36,369 nucleotides of DNA, taken from PXAP01 sp046483315 (GTDB lineage Bacteria > Bacteroidota > Bacteroidia > Bacteroidales > PUMT01). The stretch lies in NCBI GenBank assembly GCA_046483315.1, contig JAWODJ010000030.1, positions 1 to 36,369 on the forward strand. The letters run 5' to 3'. The notes beneath the pieces were generated by a model that made no database searches, was not told the origin of the DNA, and worked only from the letters and a program-made list of their open reading frames with translations. The translations under genes were made by a program, and so were the position numbers. Each line of letters starts with the position of its first letter. The stretch's first letter is position 1. Of this stretch, positions 1-9,700 are shown one piece after another.

Positions 1-1256
1 ATTATCCGTTTAATCTTACCGGTATACTTTACTTCCCAAAACTCAAAAGTAATTTTGAAATACAGAAAAACAAGATACAGCTTTATGCCAATCAGGTTTA
101 TGTTACCGATTCAGTTGAGGGAATCGTGCCTGAATTCCTTACCTTGTTGCATGGCGTAATTGATTCACCTGACATACCACTCAATGTCTCGAGAAGCTAT
201 TTACAGAGTGATTCAAATGTTAAGAAGATATCATCTCATATCACTAAAAAGGTGTCGGATCGCCTGATGGATATTTTTAAGAATGATCGCAAAGAGTTTG
301 AGGATAAATGGGATGATCTTAAAATATTCATTGAATACGGAATGTTGAGTGATGAAAAGTTTTATGAAAGGGCTGAGAAATTTGCACTTTTAAAAAATAC
401 AGATAATAAGTACTTTACATTTGATGAGTACAAGAAAATGATCAGGGAAAACCAGACAGATAAGAATAAAAACCTTGTTTATCTTTATTCTACCGATACC
501 GAAAAGCAGTATACTTTTATTGAAGCTGCCAGGTCGAGGGGATATGATGTCCTGGTTATGGACGGACAACTTGACACTCATTTTATCAATCACCTTGAAA
601 CCAAGTTTAAAGACTCCCGATTTTTGCGTGTTGATTCTGATGTAATTGATAAACTTATTCTAAAGGAGGAGAGTATTGATTCGAAGCTTTCTGCCGGTCA
701 ACAGGATGACCTGTCAGTAGTTTTTCGCAGTGTTTTACCTGATAAAGGCGGTTTTACGGTTACGTTTGAAAGTATGGACGAAAAGGAAAATCCTGTAACC
801 ATCACCCAGTCGGAGTTCATGAGGAGAATGAAAGATATGTCAGAAATTGGCGGAGGAATGGGTTTTTACGGTGATATGCCTGACAGTTATAATCTGGTTG
901 TTAATTCCAATCATCCACTTGTAATTAAAATAGCCACTGAAAAAGAAAAAGCAGCGGGGAAAGATCTGGAGAAAATAAGGGAAAAGATGGAACCTGTCAA
1001 GGCCGGTAAAGAGGAGCTGGAAAAAGCAAACAGCGGTAAAAAAGAGGATGAGATCAGTCAGGAGGACAAGGACAGGCTTCGTGATCTGAACGAAAAGCTG
1101 GATGATATAGAAAAGAAAAGAGAGGCGCGGTTAAAAAAATTTGCCGGCAACAACAAACTTGTAAAACAATTAATAGACCTTGCTCTGCTATCCAATAACA
1201 TGCTCAAAGGCGAGGACCTTTCTGCTTTTGTTAAGCGAAGTATTGATCTGATATAG
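1..1256 (+). CDS. htpG: Molecular chaperone HtpG (Hsp90 family), 3' part
   Basis: This is the C-terminal 417 residues of a bacterial Hsp90; the reading frame is open from the first full codon at base 3, so the start and the N-terminal ATPase domain lie outside the window. The GTG at 126 is an internal valine inside the conserved EGIVPEFL stretch, not a start. The following LLHGVIDSPDIPLNVSRSYL segment is the signature of the Hsp90 middle domain. A lysine- and glutamate-rich stretch at about 950-1130 separates the middle part from the C-terminal dimerisation region, and there is no MEEVD tail, as expected for a cytosolic bacterial protein. HtpG is an ATP-driven dimeric chaperone that remodels client proteins under stress. 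A strong terminator follows 20 bases after the stop, so this is the end of its transcription unit. The family call is very secure. Confidence 0.96.
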   Translation, partial: YPFNLTGILYFPKLKSNFEIQKNKIQLYANQVYVTDSVEGIVPEFLTLLHGVIDSPDIPLNVSRSYLQSDSNVKKISSHITKKVSDRLMDIFKNDRKEFEDKWDDLKIFIEYGMLSDEKFYERAEKFALLKNTDNKYFTFDEYKKMIRENQTDKNKNLVYLYSTDTEKQYTFIEAARSRGYDVLVMDGQLDTHFINHLETKFKDSRFLRVDSDVIDKLILKEESIDSKLSAGQQDDLSVVFRSVLPDKGGFTVTFESMDEKENPVTITQSEFMRRMKDMSEIGGGMGFYGDMPDSYNLVVNSNHPLVIKIATEKEKAAGKDLEKIREKMEPVKAGKEELEKANSGKKEDEISQEDKDRLRDLNEKLDDIEKKREARLKKFAGNNKLVKQLIDLALLSNNMLKGEDLSAFVKRSIDLI

Positions 1257-1275
1257 ATTGTTTATTTAAACCGGA

Positions 1276-1313
1276 CCAGCCGGTAAAAATCAGTTACCGG
1301 CTGGTTTTTATTT
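1276..1313 (+). terminator. Rho-independent terminator after htpG
   Basis: A perfect 11-bp stem, CCAGCCGGTAA (1276-1286) with TTACCGGCTGG (1294-1304), encloses a 7-base loop and is followed directly by TTTTTATTT. It lies 20 bases after the htpG stop and before the next gene's candidate promoter. Confidence 0.9.
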
Positions 1314-1322
1314 AGTTTTCCT

Positions 1323-1330
1323 TATTTTTG
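1323..1330 (+). promoter_or_regulatory. Candidate -7 promoter box for the outer-membrane barrel gene
   Basis: TATTTTTG matches the Bacteroidota -7 consensus TAnnTTTG exactly. It lies just after the htpG terminator and 20 bases before the ATG at 1350. No convincing TTTG -33 element is seen at the right distance and the region is T-rich, so a chance match is possible. Confidence 0.35.
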
Positions 1331-1349
1331 ATCAGATTAAGATCAGAGT

Positions 1350-1991
1350 ATGAGCAGGAAAATAACCTCTGTAATCCTTTCACTAATCCTGTCAGGATCG
1401 TTAAATGCCGGAGACGGTAAACATCCGCAGTTACGTTATATTTCATTTGATGCGGGGCTTAATATTTCAGGAATAAGTTCATCATTAAATTATGACAGTC
1501 ACCGTAAAAACTTTGGTGCCTCCGTAAATTTATCCGGTAACTTTTCTTTCACTGACTCCTGGTCAGTAGAAGCAGCACTGGCATTTGAGCAAAAAGGAGC
1601 CGTTGATAATATATATGATATTAACACTAACCTGAATTACCTGGCTCTTCCGGTTTATATGAAATGGATTACCGGTAAGGATCCCCGGCTTTTCATTATA
1701 ACCGGTTTTTATGGGTCATGGCTGATAAATGCAATAAAACGCGGTGAACAATATGCAGGTGGTGAAGTGACAAGAGTGAATGAAAATGTTTCATCGGACT
1801 TTTATGAGTATGATTATGGCATTATACTTGGTACGGGGATGATGGTCAGACTATATGATGATTTTGATTTTATCTTATCACTGCGTGGTTCTGCAGGGTT
1901 ACCGGGGATTGTCAGACAAACCGGACTGAAATCCAGGAACTATCATTTTAATATAAGCCTCGGCTATGTTTATTACATTGGTTTCAGATAG
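1350..1991 (+). CDS. Small outer-membrane beta-barrel protein (PorT-like)
   Basis: This 213-residue protein starts with a signal peptide: basic residues, then a hydrophobic stretch ending near residue 20 at SLNAGD. The rest alternates hydrophobic and polar residues in short strands separated by glycine, asparagine and aromatic residues, for example LNYLALPVYMKW and FIITGFYGSWL. It ends in a strand close to the C-terminus (GYVYYIGFR) with a terminal aromatic-basic pair, typical of an 8-10 strand barrel. This pattern fits the Bacteroidota PorT/OMP_b-brl_2 type of small outer-membrane proteins, whose individual functions are mostly unknown. It stands alone: a terminator precedes it and the next gene converges on it with 25 bases between. 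Exact function cannot be inferred. Confidence 0.75.
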   Translation: MSRKITSVILSLILSGSLNAGDGKHPQLRYISFDAGLNISGISSSLNYDSHRKNFGASVNLSGNFSFTDSWSVEAALAFEQKGAVDNIYDINTNLNYLALPVYMKWITGKDPRLFIITGFYGSWLINAIKRGEQYAGGEVTRVNENVSSDFYEYDYGIILGTGMMVRLYDDFDFILSLRGSAGLPGIVRQTGLKSRNYHFNISLGYVYYIGFR

Positions 1992-2016
1992 AAAAGATCT
2001 GCCACTCTGTGTGATT

Positions 2017-2547
2017 TCAGAAAAGCTCTTTTATCTCTTTCTTGATATAATCTATAGCGACACTGGTAGGAGATCTCTCATTGTCAATTATTGCTTCAAG
2101 TATCGTCTGACTCAGTTTTAATGAAGGTGAGTCGGGCTCAATACTTTTGGCTGCCGTATTGATAATATTAATAAGGTTTGAGCGTGCATTTTTAATTATT
2201 TCCCAGCTTTCCCTGCTTACATAGATCTGCTGCGAGAGATTATGCTCAAATTCTGCCCGGATTGTTGCCAAAAGGTCAGAATGAAGCTGTTTGCTTGTTA
2301 TGCCCTTACGATTCACCCTCATAAGAAGGGATTCGGGTGATATACGTTCAAGGAACAATACAAGCCTCTCATATGCCTGCATACGTATGGGAAGTATATA
2401 TTGATCATTTCTGTACATCAAATCCATTTTTTTTAATTTCCGGTCATTTTCCAGAAATTTCCTGATAAGCAGATATGCAGTAAGGAAAACTATCAGGGCG
2501 GGTAGTGTATATTTTAATATTTCGGCAACAACAACCATAACAGGCAT
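2017..2547 (-). CDS. Membrane-anchored conserved hypothetical protein (DUF7935-like)
   Basis: This protein has 176 residues. Residues about 8-28 form a single hydrophobic membrane helix (LKYTLPALIVFLTAYLLIRK), followed by a basic segment and an alpha-helical cytoplasmic part. The phrase LPIRMQAYERLVLFLERISPESLL is highly typical of a protein found throughout Bacteroidota; from memory this family is catalogued as DUF7935, which should be checked. No catalytic motif is visible. It faces the barrel gene convergently, and 230 bases without a gene separate its start from the divergent aspartate aminotransferase. Function is unknown; a membrane-tethered helical scaffold is the most that can be said. 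Confidence 0.7.
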   Translation of the reverse strand: MPVMVVVAEILKYTLPALIVFLTAYLLIRKFLENDRKLKKMDLMYRNDQYILPIRMQAYERLVLFLERISPESLLMRVNRKGITSKQLHSDLLATIRAEFEHNLSQQIYVSRESWEIIKNARSNLINIINTAAKSIEPDSPSLKLSQTILEAIIDNERSPTSVAIDYIKKEIKELF

Positions 2548-2777
2548 CGATTTAACTGCAATATTAATTATTTTTATCCATGATGCTTACAAGAATTAAT
2601 ATTTTTCTATTTTTAGGGTTTATCTGTTCATGATTTTATATTTTGTCAAAAGTGAACTCCCTTTATATGGGTTCGACGGAGAGTGCAGGCAGTCTGACAT
2701 GAGAACCGCTATTTGACCGGAAACAGCTGTCTTAAGTGTGAAACTTGTTATCTGATTTTAACATTATTACAAAATTT

Positions 2778-3971
2778 ATGGAAAAAATATCAGGCAGGAT
2801 AAGGAAGCTTTCTGATTCTCAGACAATGGCTATGAACCAGAAAAGCAGGGATTTGCAAAGTCAGGGTGTTGATATCATTAATCTTAGTGTTGGTGAACCT
2901 GACTTTCATACACCACCGCATGTTAAAGAAGCGGCAAAAAAGGCTATAGACGATAATTTCTCATTTTATTCTCCTGTTGGTGGCTTTCCCGATTTGAAGG
3001 AAGCTGTCAGCCGTAAGTTTCAAAAAGAGAATTCTCTCGATTACGGGCCGGATAATATTATGGTTTCAAGCGGAGCAAAGCATTGCATAGCCAACGCATT
3101 AATGGTGCTGGTAGACCATGGTGATGAAGTCATAGTACCTTCTCCTTACTGGGTAAGTTATGTAGAACTTGTCAAACTTGCCGGCGGCAACAATATTATT
3201 ATTGAATCGGGTATAGAAAATAATTTTAAAGTCAAAGCCGGGCAAATTGAAGAGGCAATTACGTCACAAACCAAAGTTCTGCTTTTATGTTCACCGTGCA
3301 ACCCCACGGGCAGTGTTTACACAAGAGATGAATTAGCTGAAATTGCTGAAGTTTTGACCAGATATCCTGATATTTTTGTTATCTCCGATGAGATTTATGA
3401 ACATATCAATTTTCGTGGAAAACATGAATCCATTGCAGATTTTGAAGATATCAGGGACAGGGTAGTGGTTGTTAACGGTGTTTCAAAAGCCTATGCTATG
3501 ACTGGCTGGCGGGTAGGATATATGGCCGGTGAAAAATGGATGATCAAAGCATGCAGCAAGCTTCAGGGTCAGTTTACTTCCGGAGCTTCATCCATTGCGC
3601 AAAAGGCGGCGCTGGCAGCCCTTTCGGGCGACAATTCCTATACGGAAAAAATGTGTGAGGCTTTTTTAAGACGGCGTAACCTTGTTATGGACAGGGCAGG
3701 CAGGATTGAAGGAATGAATACTTCAAGACCTGAGGGAGCTTTTTATATTTTTCCTGATATACGCAGGTATATCGGACTAATTTATGAGGGGAAAGAATTA
3801 AAGGATGATAATGATTTTTGCATGTTTCTACTGGAGTCTGCCCATGTTGCAGCTGTACCTGGTGAAGCTTTCGGGGCTCCCATGCATATAAGGATATCCT
3901 ATGCCGCAAGTGATGCAAAGCTGAACGAGGCTTTTAACCGCATTGAGAAAGCACTCAAAGGACTGCAATAG
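2778..3971 (+). CDS. aspC: Pyridoxal-phosphate aspartate aminotransferase (class I/II)
   Basis: This cytosolic enzyme transfers the amino group between aspartate and 2-oxoglutarate. The open frame begins at a TTG (2745), but the ATG at 2778 gives the usual N-terminus of the family (MEKISGRIRKLSDSQT) and is preferred, for 397 residues. Family landmarks are present in order: NLSVGEPDFHTP near the N-terminus, the substrate/PLP site CSPCNPTGSVY, the cofactor-ring aspartate in VISDEIYEH, the Schiff-base lysine K237 in VSKAYAMTGWRVGY, and the carboxylate-binding arginine in MHIRISYA near the end. It belongs to the Thermus-type (Igamma/1b) subgroup, which may also act on related substrates such as prephenate, so exact specificity is less certain than the fold. 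It is transcribed alone, behind an unusually structured upstream region. Confidence 0.88.
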   Translation: MEKISGRIRKLSDSQTMAMNQKSRDLQSQGVDIINLSVGEPDFHTPPHVKEAAKKAIDDNFSFYSPVGGFPDLKEAVSRKFQKENSLDYGPDNIMVSSGAKHCIANALMVLVDHGDEVIVPSPYWVSYVELVKLAGGNNIIIESGIENNFKVKAGQIEEAITSQTKVLLLCSPCNPTGSVYTRDELAEIAEVLTRYPDIFVISDEIYEHINFRGKHESIADFEDIRDRVVVVNGVSKAYAMTGWRVGYMAGEKWMIKACSKLQGQFTSGASSIAQKAALAALSGDNSYTEKMCEAFLRRRNLVMDRAGRIEGMNTSRPEGAFYIFPDIRRYIGLIYEGKELKDDNDFCMFLLESAHVAAVPGEAFGAPMHIRISYAASDAKLNEAFNRIEKALKGLQ

Positions 3972-4057
3972 ATCAGGTTAATAATAATTTAATAAAAAGT
4001 GTATCTTTACTTATGCTTACCTGTCTTTGAACTGCAAACTTTATAGAACCGGTGTCT

Positions 4058-5392
4058 ATGGATGATAAATTTTCAATAAAAAAGATCCTCAAATTTATTA
4101 AGTCAGATATCTGGAAGACTCCTCGTCATGAACTGTCGCCTGTCAGGGCCTTTCTTTTAAGGTATTTACAAATACTCCTTTTAGCTGTCAGAGGATTTAA
4201 AGAAGATAAGATTCAGCTTCGGGCATCTGCATTGACTTTTTATTCATTGTTATCGCTTGTTCCGATAGTGGCTATGGCGTTTGGAATAGCAAAAGGATTC
4301 GGACTGGAACAGTATTTTGAGAGTGAACTTGCAAAGGCTTTTACAGGCAGGGAAGAAGTCCTTGAGTGGGTTCTCAGTTTTTCCCAGTCGTTACTGGAAG
4401 CAACCAGGGGTGGACTCATGGCGGGGATCGGACTTATAATTCTTTTCTGGACGATAATGAAGGTCCTTGGCCATATCGAACATTCTTTTAATGAAATATG
4501 GCAGATCAACCAGCCAAGAAGCATATCAAGGAAGTTTGCGGATTATTTTTCAATGATGCTTATTGCTCCTTTCTTCATGGGACTTTCCAATGCATTTACC
4601 GTTTTTTTAACTGCGCAGGTTAACGAAATAACTGCGAACATATCATTAATGGGTTTTCTGAGCCCGGTTCTTATGTTTCTTGTGCAACTTATACCATACT
4701 TTTTGCTTTGGATATTATTTACCATCCTCTATATGGTGATGCCAAATACCAAGGTAAATTTCGTTTCGGCCCTTATGGCGGGAATCGTGGCGGGTACCCT
4801 TTTTCAGCTTGTACAGTGGGGTTATGTTTATTTCCAGGTTGGCGTGTCACGTTATAATGCTATTTACGGAAGTTTTGCTGCTTTGCCTCTGTTGCTTATG
4901 TGGATGCAGATCAGCTGGCTTGTAGTTCTTTTTGGGGCAGAAATTTCATTTGCCAATCAGAATGTTGAACAATACGAATATGAAACAGAATCCCTGAATA
5001 TGAGCATATATAACCGCAGGATGATAACAATATATATCACACACCTGCTTGTTAAGAATTTTGAAAACGGGATTCAGCCATATACGGCACGACAGATAAG
5101 CAATGAGCTTAAGATTCCGATCAGGCTGGTCAGAGAAATTCTGTATGAGCTGACGGATATCAATATTCTGTCTGCAACGAAAACAAAGTTTGCCAAGGAG
5201 ACAGCCTATCAGCCTGCAATGGACATTCATAAGATAACTGTTAAATCACTTACTGATAAACTTGAACATCGCGGAATGGATGTGCTTATTGCCAGGAAGG
5301 GAAAAGAGATAGACAGAATTAAGCTAATAATGGATTCATTTAACCAGATAATGGCTAAAAGTCCGGATAATAAACTTATTAAGGATATCTGA
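4058..5392 (+). CDS. YihY/BrkB-family inner-membrane protein with C-terminal helical extension
   Basis: The N-terminal two thirds is a YihY (formerly called ribonuclease BN) membrane domain: LRASALTFYSLLSLVPIVAMAFGIAKGFG is its diagnostic start and about six membrane helices follow up to residue 300, with FGAEISFANQN closing the domain. The old RNase BN name came from a misassignment, and no nuclease motif is seen. Residues 322-444 form a soluble extension; YTARQISNELKIPIRLVREILYELTDINIL reads like a winged-helix DNA- or protein-binding unit. GTG at 4052 is an alternative start, but the ATG two codons later is preferred. Its stop is 3 bases from the stop of the convergent tolC-like gene, with no terminator between. 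Family is secure; function is unknown. Confidence 0.85.
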   Translation: MDDKFSIKKILKFIKSDIWKTPRHELSPVRAFLLRYLQILLLAVRGFKEDKIQLRASALTFYSLLSLVPIVAMAFGIAKGFGLEQYFESELAKAFTGREEVLEWVLSFSQSLLEATRGGLMAGIGLIILFWTIMKVLGHIEHSFNEIWQINQPRSISRKFADYFSMMLIAPFFMGLSNAFTVFLTAQVNEITANISLMGFLSPVLMFLVQLIPYFLLWILFTILYMVMPNTKVNFVSALMAGIVAGTLFQLVQWGYVYFQVGVSRYNAIYGSFAALPLLLMWMQISWLVVLFGAEISFANQNVEQYEYETESLNMSIYNRRMITIYITHLLVKNFENGIQPYTARQISNELKIPIRLVREILYELTDINILSATKTKFAKETAYQPAMDIHKITVKSLTDKLEHRGMDVLIARKGKEIDRIKLIMDSFNQIMAKSPDNKLIKDI

Positions 5393-5395
5393 TAT

Positions 5396-6718
5396 TTATA
5401 TATATTCGAGTATCCTTCCGGATATCTGTAAGAGAGAAATTTCTGCAAGTTTGGTTTGGTATTGCAATGAAAGCAGCCTTTCCTCAGCTTCCAAAAGACT
5501 TTTCTGCGCTTCACGCAATTCAATTCCCGAAAGGCTACCCAGCCTGTAACGTTCGAAGGCAATATCTATATTCTCCACGGCAGTTTCAAGATTTTCGTAT
5601 TCCATCTCAAGTAACCCGAGGTTATTTTCATAGGCTTTGTAAATAGTTATGAGATCGGCTTTTACTTCCTGAAGCAGTTGCCTGTAATAAAGCTCCATGT
5701 TATTTATCTCTATTGTTGCATTGCTGATTTCCCTGCGGCGGTTATAACCGTCGAAGAGATTAATGCCAACTGTAAGACCGTAATTCAGGCCAAGAGTGTG
5801 TTGATTGTTTAATGACCCTGATTCAAATGTGTTGTATGTATACCCGTAACCGGTAGTAAAATTAATATAAGGGTATGTTCCTGATTCAATAATCTTCTTG
5901 TCCAGTTCAGAGATGGCCAGGCTCCCGGAAGCAATGAGCAGGCTGGTGTTTTGTTCAATTGTTAATGAAAGCAGATCATCATATATAAGATCTTTATTTA
6001 CAGTTACAGACGTATCTTTTACGCCCATAAGTGTTTCAAAGTCATCTGCTCCTATCAACTCATTCAGCCTTATCTGCGAGGCCCTGAGAACTTCATGCTG
6101 TCGTGCAAGCCTTGAACTGTCCGCATTAAGAAATACCCGTGATTGCAACATCTGAAGACGCGATCCTGAACCTATCTGATATCTTTCCTGATCTATCCGG
6201 TATCTCTCCCTTGACAGGGATACGGCATATTCAAGGTTGTCCAGTTGCCGGCTCTGCTGTATGAAATTATAATATTCACTTACAGTCCGTGATATAAAAT
6301 TCTCTATTGAAATTTTTGTATTTAACTCTCCCTGTGATTTAAGTTCTTCAAGCTTTCTAAAGGTTGTCTGCACCCTGAAACCGCTGAACAGGTTCCAGCC
6401 AAGATTGATACCTGTATTTGTTGTGGTATTGTGAATGCCACTTGCGCTTCCTGTACTTCCGTCAGCAAAGGATTGACGTGAATTGTTGACTGAACCTGAT
6501 TGTCTGGTATTAAGGTCAACAACCGGAAAAAACCCGGCATTACCACGTGTATAGTTATTATCTGTTATTTCCTGCCTGTTTCTTGCAATCCGGAGAGAAA
6601 AATTATTTTCGAGACCAAGGCTAATAAACTCATTGAGATCATATTTTTCCTGTCCGTTAAAATCAGCATTGTAAACAAGGAATACCAGGTTAAGCAGCAG
6701 CAGTTTCTGTAACTTCAT
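5396..6718 (-). CDS. TolC-like outer-membrane efflux channel
   Basis: This is the outer-membrane exit duct of a tripartite drug/solute pump, 440 residues, the normal TolC/OprM length. A signal peptide (residues 1 to about 22) has no lipobox cysteine, so it is not a lipoprotein of the OprM type. The two repeats of the outer-membrane efflux protein domain are visible as long coiled-coil helices, for example SREYYNF-like and SLLEAEERLLSLQYQTKLAEISLLQISGRIL, alternating with strand segments rich in N, G and T (INFTTGYGYTYN; LGLNYGLTVGINLFDGYNRRREI). The start overlaps the 3' end of the upstream RND pump gene by 29 bases, which implies co-translation. It is the last gene of the efflux operon. Confidence 0.92.
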   Translation of the reverse strand: MKLQKLLLLNLVFLVYNADFNGQEKYDLNEFISLGLENNFSLRIARNRQEITDNNYTRGNAGFFPVVDLNTRQSGSVNNSRQSFADGSTGSASGIHNTTTNTGINLGWNLFSGFRVQTTFRKLEELKSQGELNTKISIENFISRTVSEYYNFIQQSRQLDNLEYAVSLSRERYRIDQERYQIGSGSRLQMLQSRVFLNADSSRLARQHEVLRASQIRLNELIGADDFETLMGVKDTSVTVNKDLIYDDLLSLTIEQNTSLLIASGSLAISELDKKIIESGTYPYINFTTGYGYTYNTFESGSLNNQHTLGLNYGLTVGINLFDGYNRRREISNATIEINNMELYYRQLLQEVKADLITIYKAYENNLGLLEMEYENLETAVENIDIAFERYRLGSLSGIELREAQKSLLEAEERLLSLQYQTKLAEISLLQISGRILEYI

Positions 6719-9700
6719 TTTCTATTGACTTTGTTTCACTTGACACATATGAATATATCGCCGGCACAACATAAAGAGTCAGAAAGGTAGATACCAGCAA
6801 GCCTCCTATAACTGCAACACCCATTGCTATCCTGCTTTGTGCCCCTTCACCAAGTCCGAGTGTAAGAGGAACTATTCCAAGAATAGTGGAGATGCTTACC
6901 ATAAGAATAGGCCTGAATCTTGCTGCAGCAGCATATTTTATAGCTTCCATTTTTTTCATGCCCGCTTTCTTCCTCTGGTTGGCAAACTCTACAAGGAGGA
7001 TGCCGTTCTTGGATACAAGCCCTATTAACATTATTATACCAATCTGACTGAAGATATTCATTGTTATATTAAAATACCACATGAATAAAAGCGCACCTGT
7101 CAAAGCAAGGGGTACCGTCATCATAACTATCAGGGGATCTTTAAAACTTTCAAACTGTGCTGCCAGCACAAGGAAAATCAAAACCAGCGCCAGCACAAAT
7201 GCAAAGAGAAGACTTGATGCGCTTTCGCGGAAATCCTTTGAGTCACCTGCCAGAGCGGTCCGGAATGTGTCATCGAGCACTTCATCGGATATCCTGTCCA
7301 TTTCATCCAGTGCCAGTCCGATAGTCCATCCGTCAGCCAGACCGGCAGAAACAGTTGCCGAAACGAACCGGTTGTACCGGTACAGTTGAGGAGGAGCGGT
7401 TTCCTCGGTAAGGGTAACAAGATTATCTAGCTGGATCATATCACCGGTGTTACTTCTAACGTACAGGGATTTAAGATCTAACGGCTTGTTGCGATTATCC
7501 CTTTCCATTTCTCCCAGGATCTGGTACTGTTTACCGTTCATGAAAAAATAACCGAATCTCTGCCCGCTGAGAGCAAGCTGCAATGTCTGGCCGATATTCT
7601 GTGTAGATACACCCATAAGGGCAGCTTTTTCCCTGTTCAGGTGGATCCTTAACTCAGGCCGTGTGAATTTCAGGTTTACATCGGCCATCTGAAATGCCGG
7701 GCTCTCATTCACCTTTTCCATAAACTCGGGAATCACTTCCCTGAGTTTCTCAATGCTTGTAGCCTGGAGTACATATTGCACCGGAAGGCCGGACCGGCGT
7801 CCGCCGAAAGTTGACTGTTGCATTACCCTTGCCATACCCCTGGTCTTGGTGCGTGCTTCGGCAGTTAAATCCCTTGCAATTTCCATCTGGCTCCTGTCAC
7901 GATCGGCGGGAGAGTTCAGCAGGACACGGACAAAGCTCCAGCTGCCACGTGTCAAGGCCAGAATTCCCCTGCGTTCATCTTCAGGTACAAGGTCAGTAGC
8001 CATTTGTGCTATCTCATTATTATAATCCAGAGCCATTTCATAAGTTGCACCCTCCGGCATGGAGATATTTATAATTACCTGCGAACGATCTTCCAAAGGT
8101 GCCATTTCTGAAGGGATGACAACCCAAAGCAGGGCTATCAATGCAACAGAACCTCCAATAATAAGGAATGTAACCTTCCGGTTTTCCAGGAAAGTACTGA
8201 GGGAATCTTTATAAAGATTGTTAAGGTTGTTAAAAAATTTTTCGGTGAATGCATAAAGCTTTCCATGTTTTTTTTGACGTGGCTTGAGTAATTTTGTTGA
8301 CAGCATAGGTGTAAAGGAAAGTGCAGCAAAGGATGAAATTGCAACTGCACCTGCTATAACAATGCTGAACTCCCTGAATAACCTTCCCGTCATTCCTTCC
8401 ATGAAAACAATAGGAAAGAAGACAGCTATCAGGGTAATTGTTGTCGCTATAATAGCAAAAAATATCTCTTTGGATCCCTCCAGTCCGGCCTGAACCGGAT
8501 TCATGCCTTTTTCTATCTTTGTATATATGTTTTCCATCATCACAATGGCATCATCAACAACCAAACCTATTGCAAGCACTATAGCCAGAAGGGTCAACAC
8601 ATTTATGGTGAATCCGGCCAGGTACATTACAAAAAAAGATCCAATAAGGGAAACCGGGATTACCAAAATTGGTATCATGGTGGTCCGCCAGTCCCTCAAA
8701 AAGAAGAAAATAACCAGCACAACAAGGAAGAAGGCAATGAATATGGTGTTTCTTACTTCCATTATTGATGAACGGATAAACTGGGTATTGTCAAATCCTA
8801 TATCTATAATCACGTCATCGGGAAGATCTCTCTCCATCATAGCCAGCCGTCTGTAAACTTCATCGGCAATTTCTATGTGATTTGAACCGGGCTGGGGTAT
8901 GATTGCCGTTCCCACCATGGGAATGTCGTCTCTTTTCATGATTCCCCTGATATCTTCCGGACCAAGCTCTGCCCTTCCAACATCAGAAAACCTCACTACC
9001 TGGTCACCCGACTGGTATATTATCATGTCATTGAATTCACGGGGACTGGTCATCAGTCCGAGAGTCCTTATGGTAAGTTCTGTAGTATTACCTTCAATAC
9101 TTCCTGCAGGCAATTCTACATTTTCACGTCCTATTGCATTCCGGACATCAAGGGGTGTTAAACCATAACCGGCAAGTTTTACGGGATCCAGCCACAGACG
9201 CATCGCCCACCGTTTTTCTCCCCATATCAAAACAGCACTTACCCCGTCAATGGTTTGCAATTGCTCCTTTATGGTAAGTTCGGCGATTTCAGAAAGTTCA
9301 AGCAATGATCGCTCTGCACTCTGAACATTTATAAACATTATAGGGCTTGCATCGGCATCTGCTTTAGATACTACAGGAGGATCAGCATCACGGGGCAATC
9401 TTCGCTGGGCCTGGGCCACTTTGTCACGAACATCATTTGCAGCGGTTTCCATATCGACACTTAGTTCAAATTCTACAGTAATACTGCTGCTGCCCTGACG
9501 GCTGGTGCTGGTCAGGGAACGTATACCCGGAACAGCGTTTATTGCCTGCTCAAGTGGTTCGGTTATCTGAGTTTCTATAACATCAGAGTTGGCTCCGGGG
9601 TAGGATGCCCTCACGTTGATTATTGGCGGGTCAACACTGGGGAACTCCCGGACTCCCAGAAAAGTCATGCCTATTCCCCCGAAAAGAATTATCAGGATTA

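Noticed and set aside
2669..2680. GGTTCGA resembling a tRNA T-loop upstream of the aminotransferase gene
   Set aside because: No acceptor, D or anticodon stem can be built around it.
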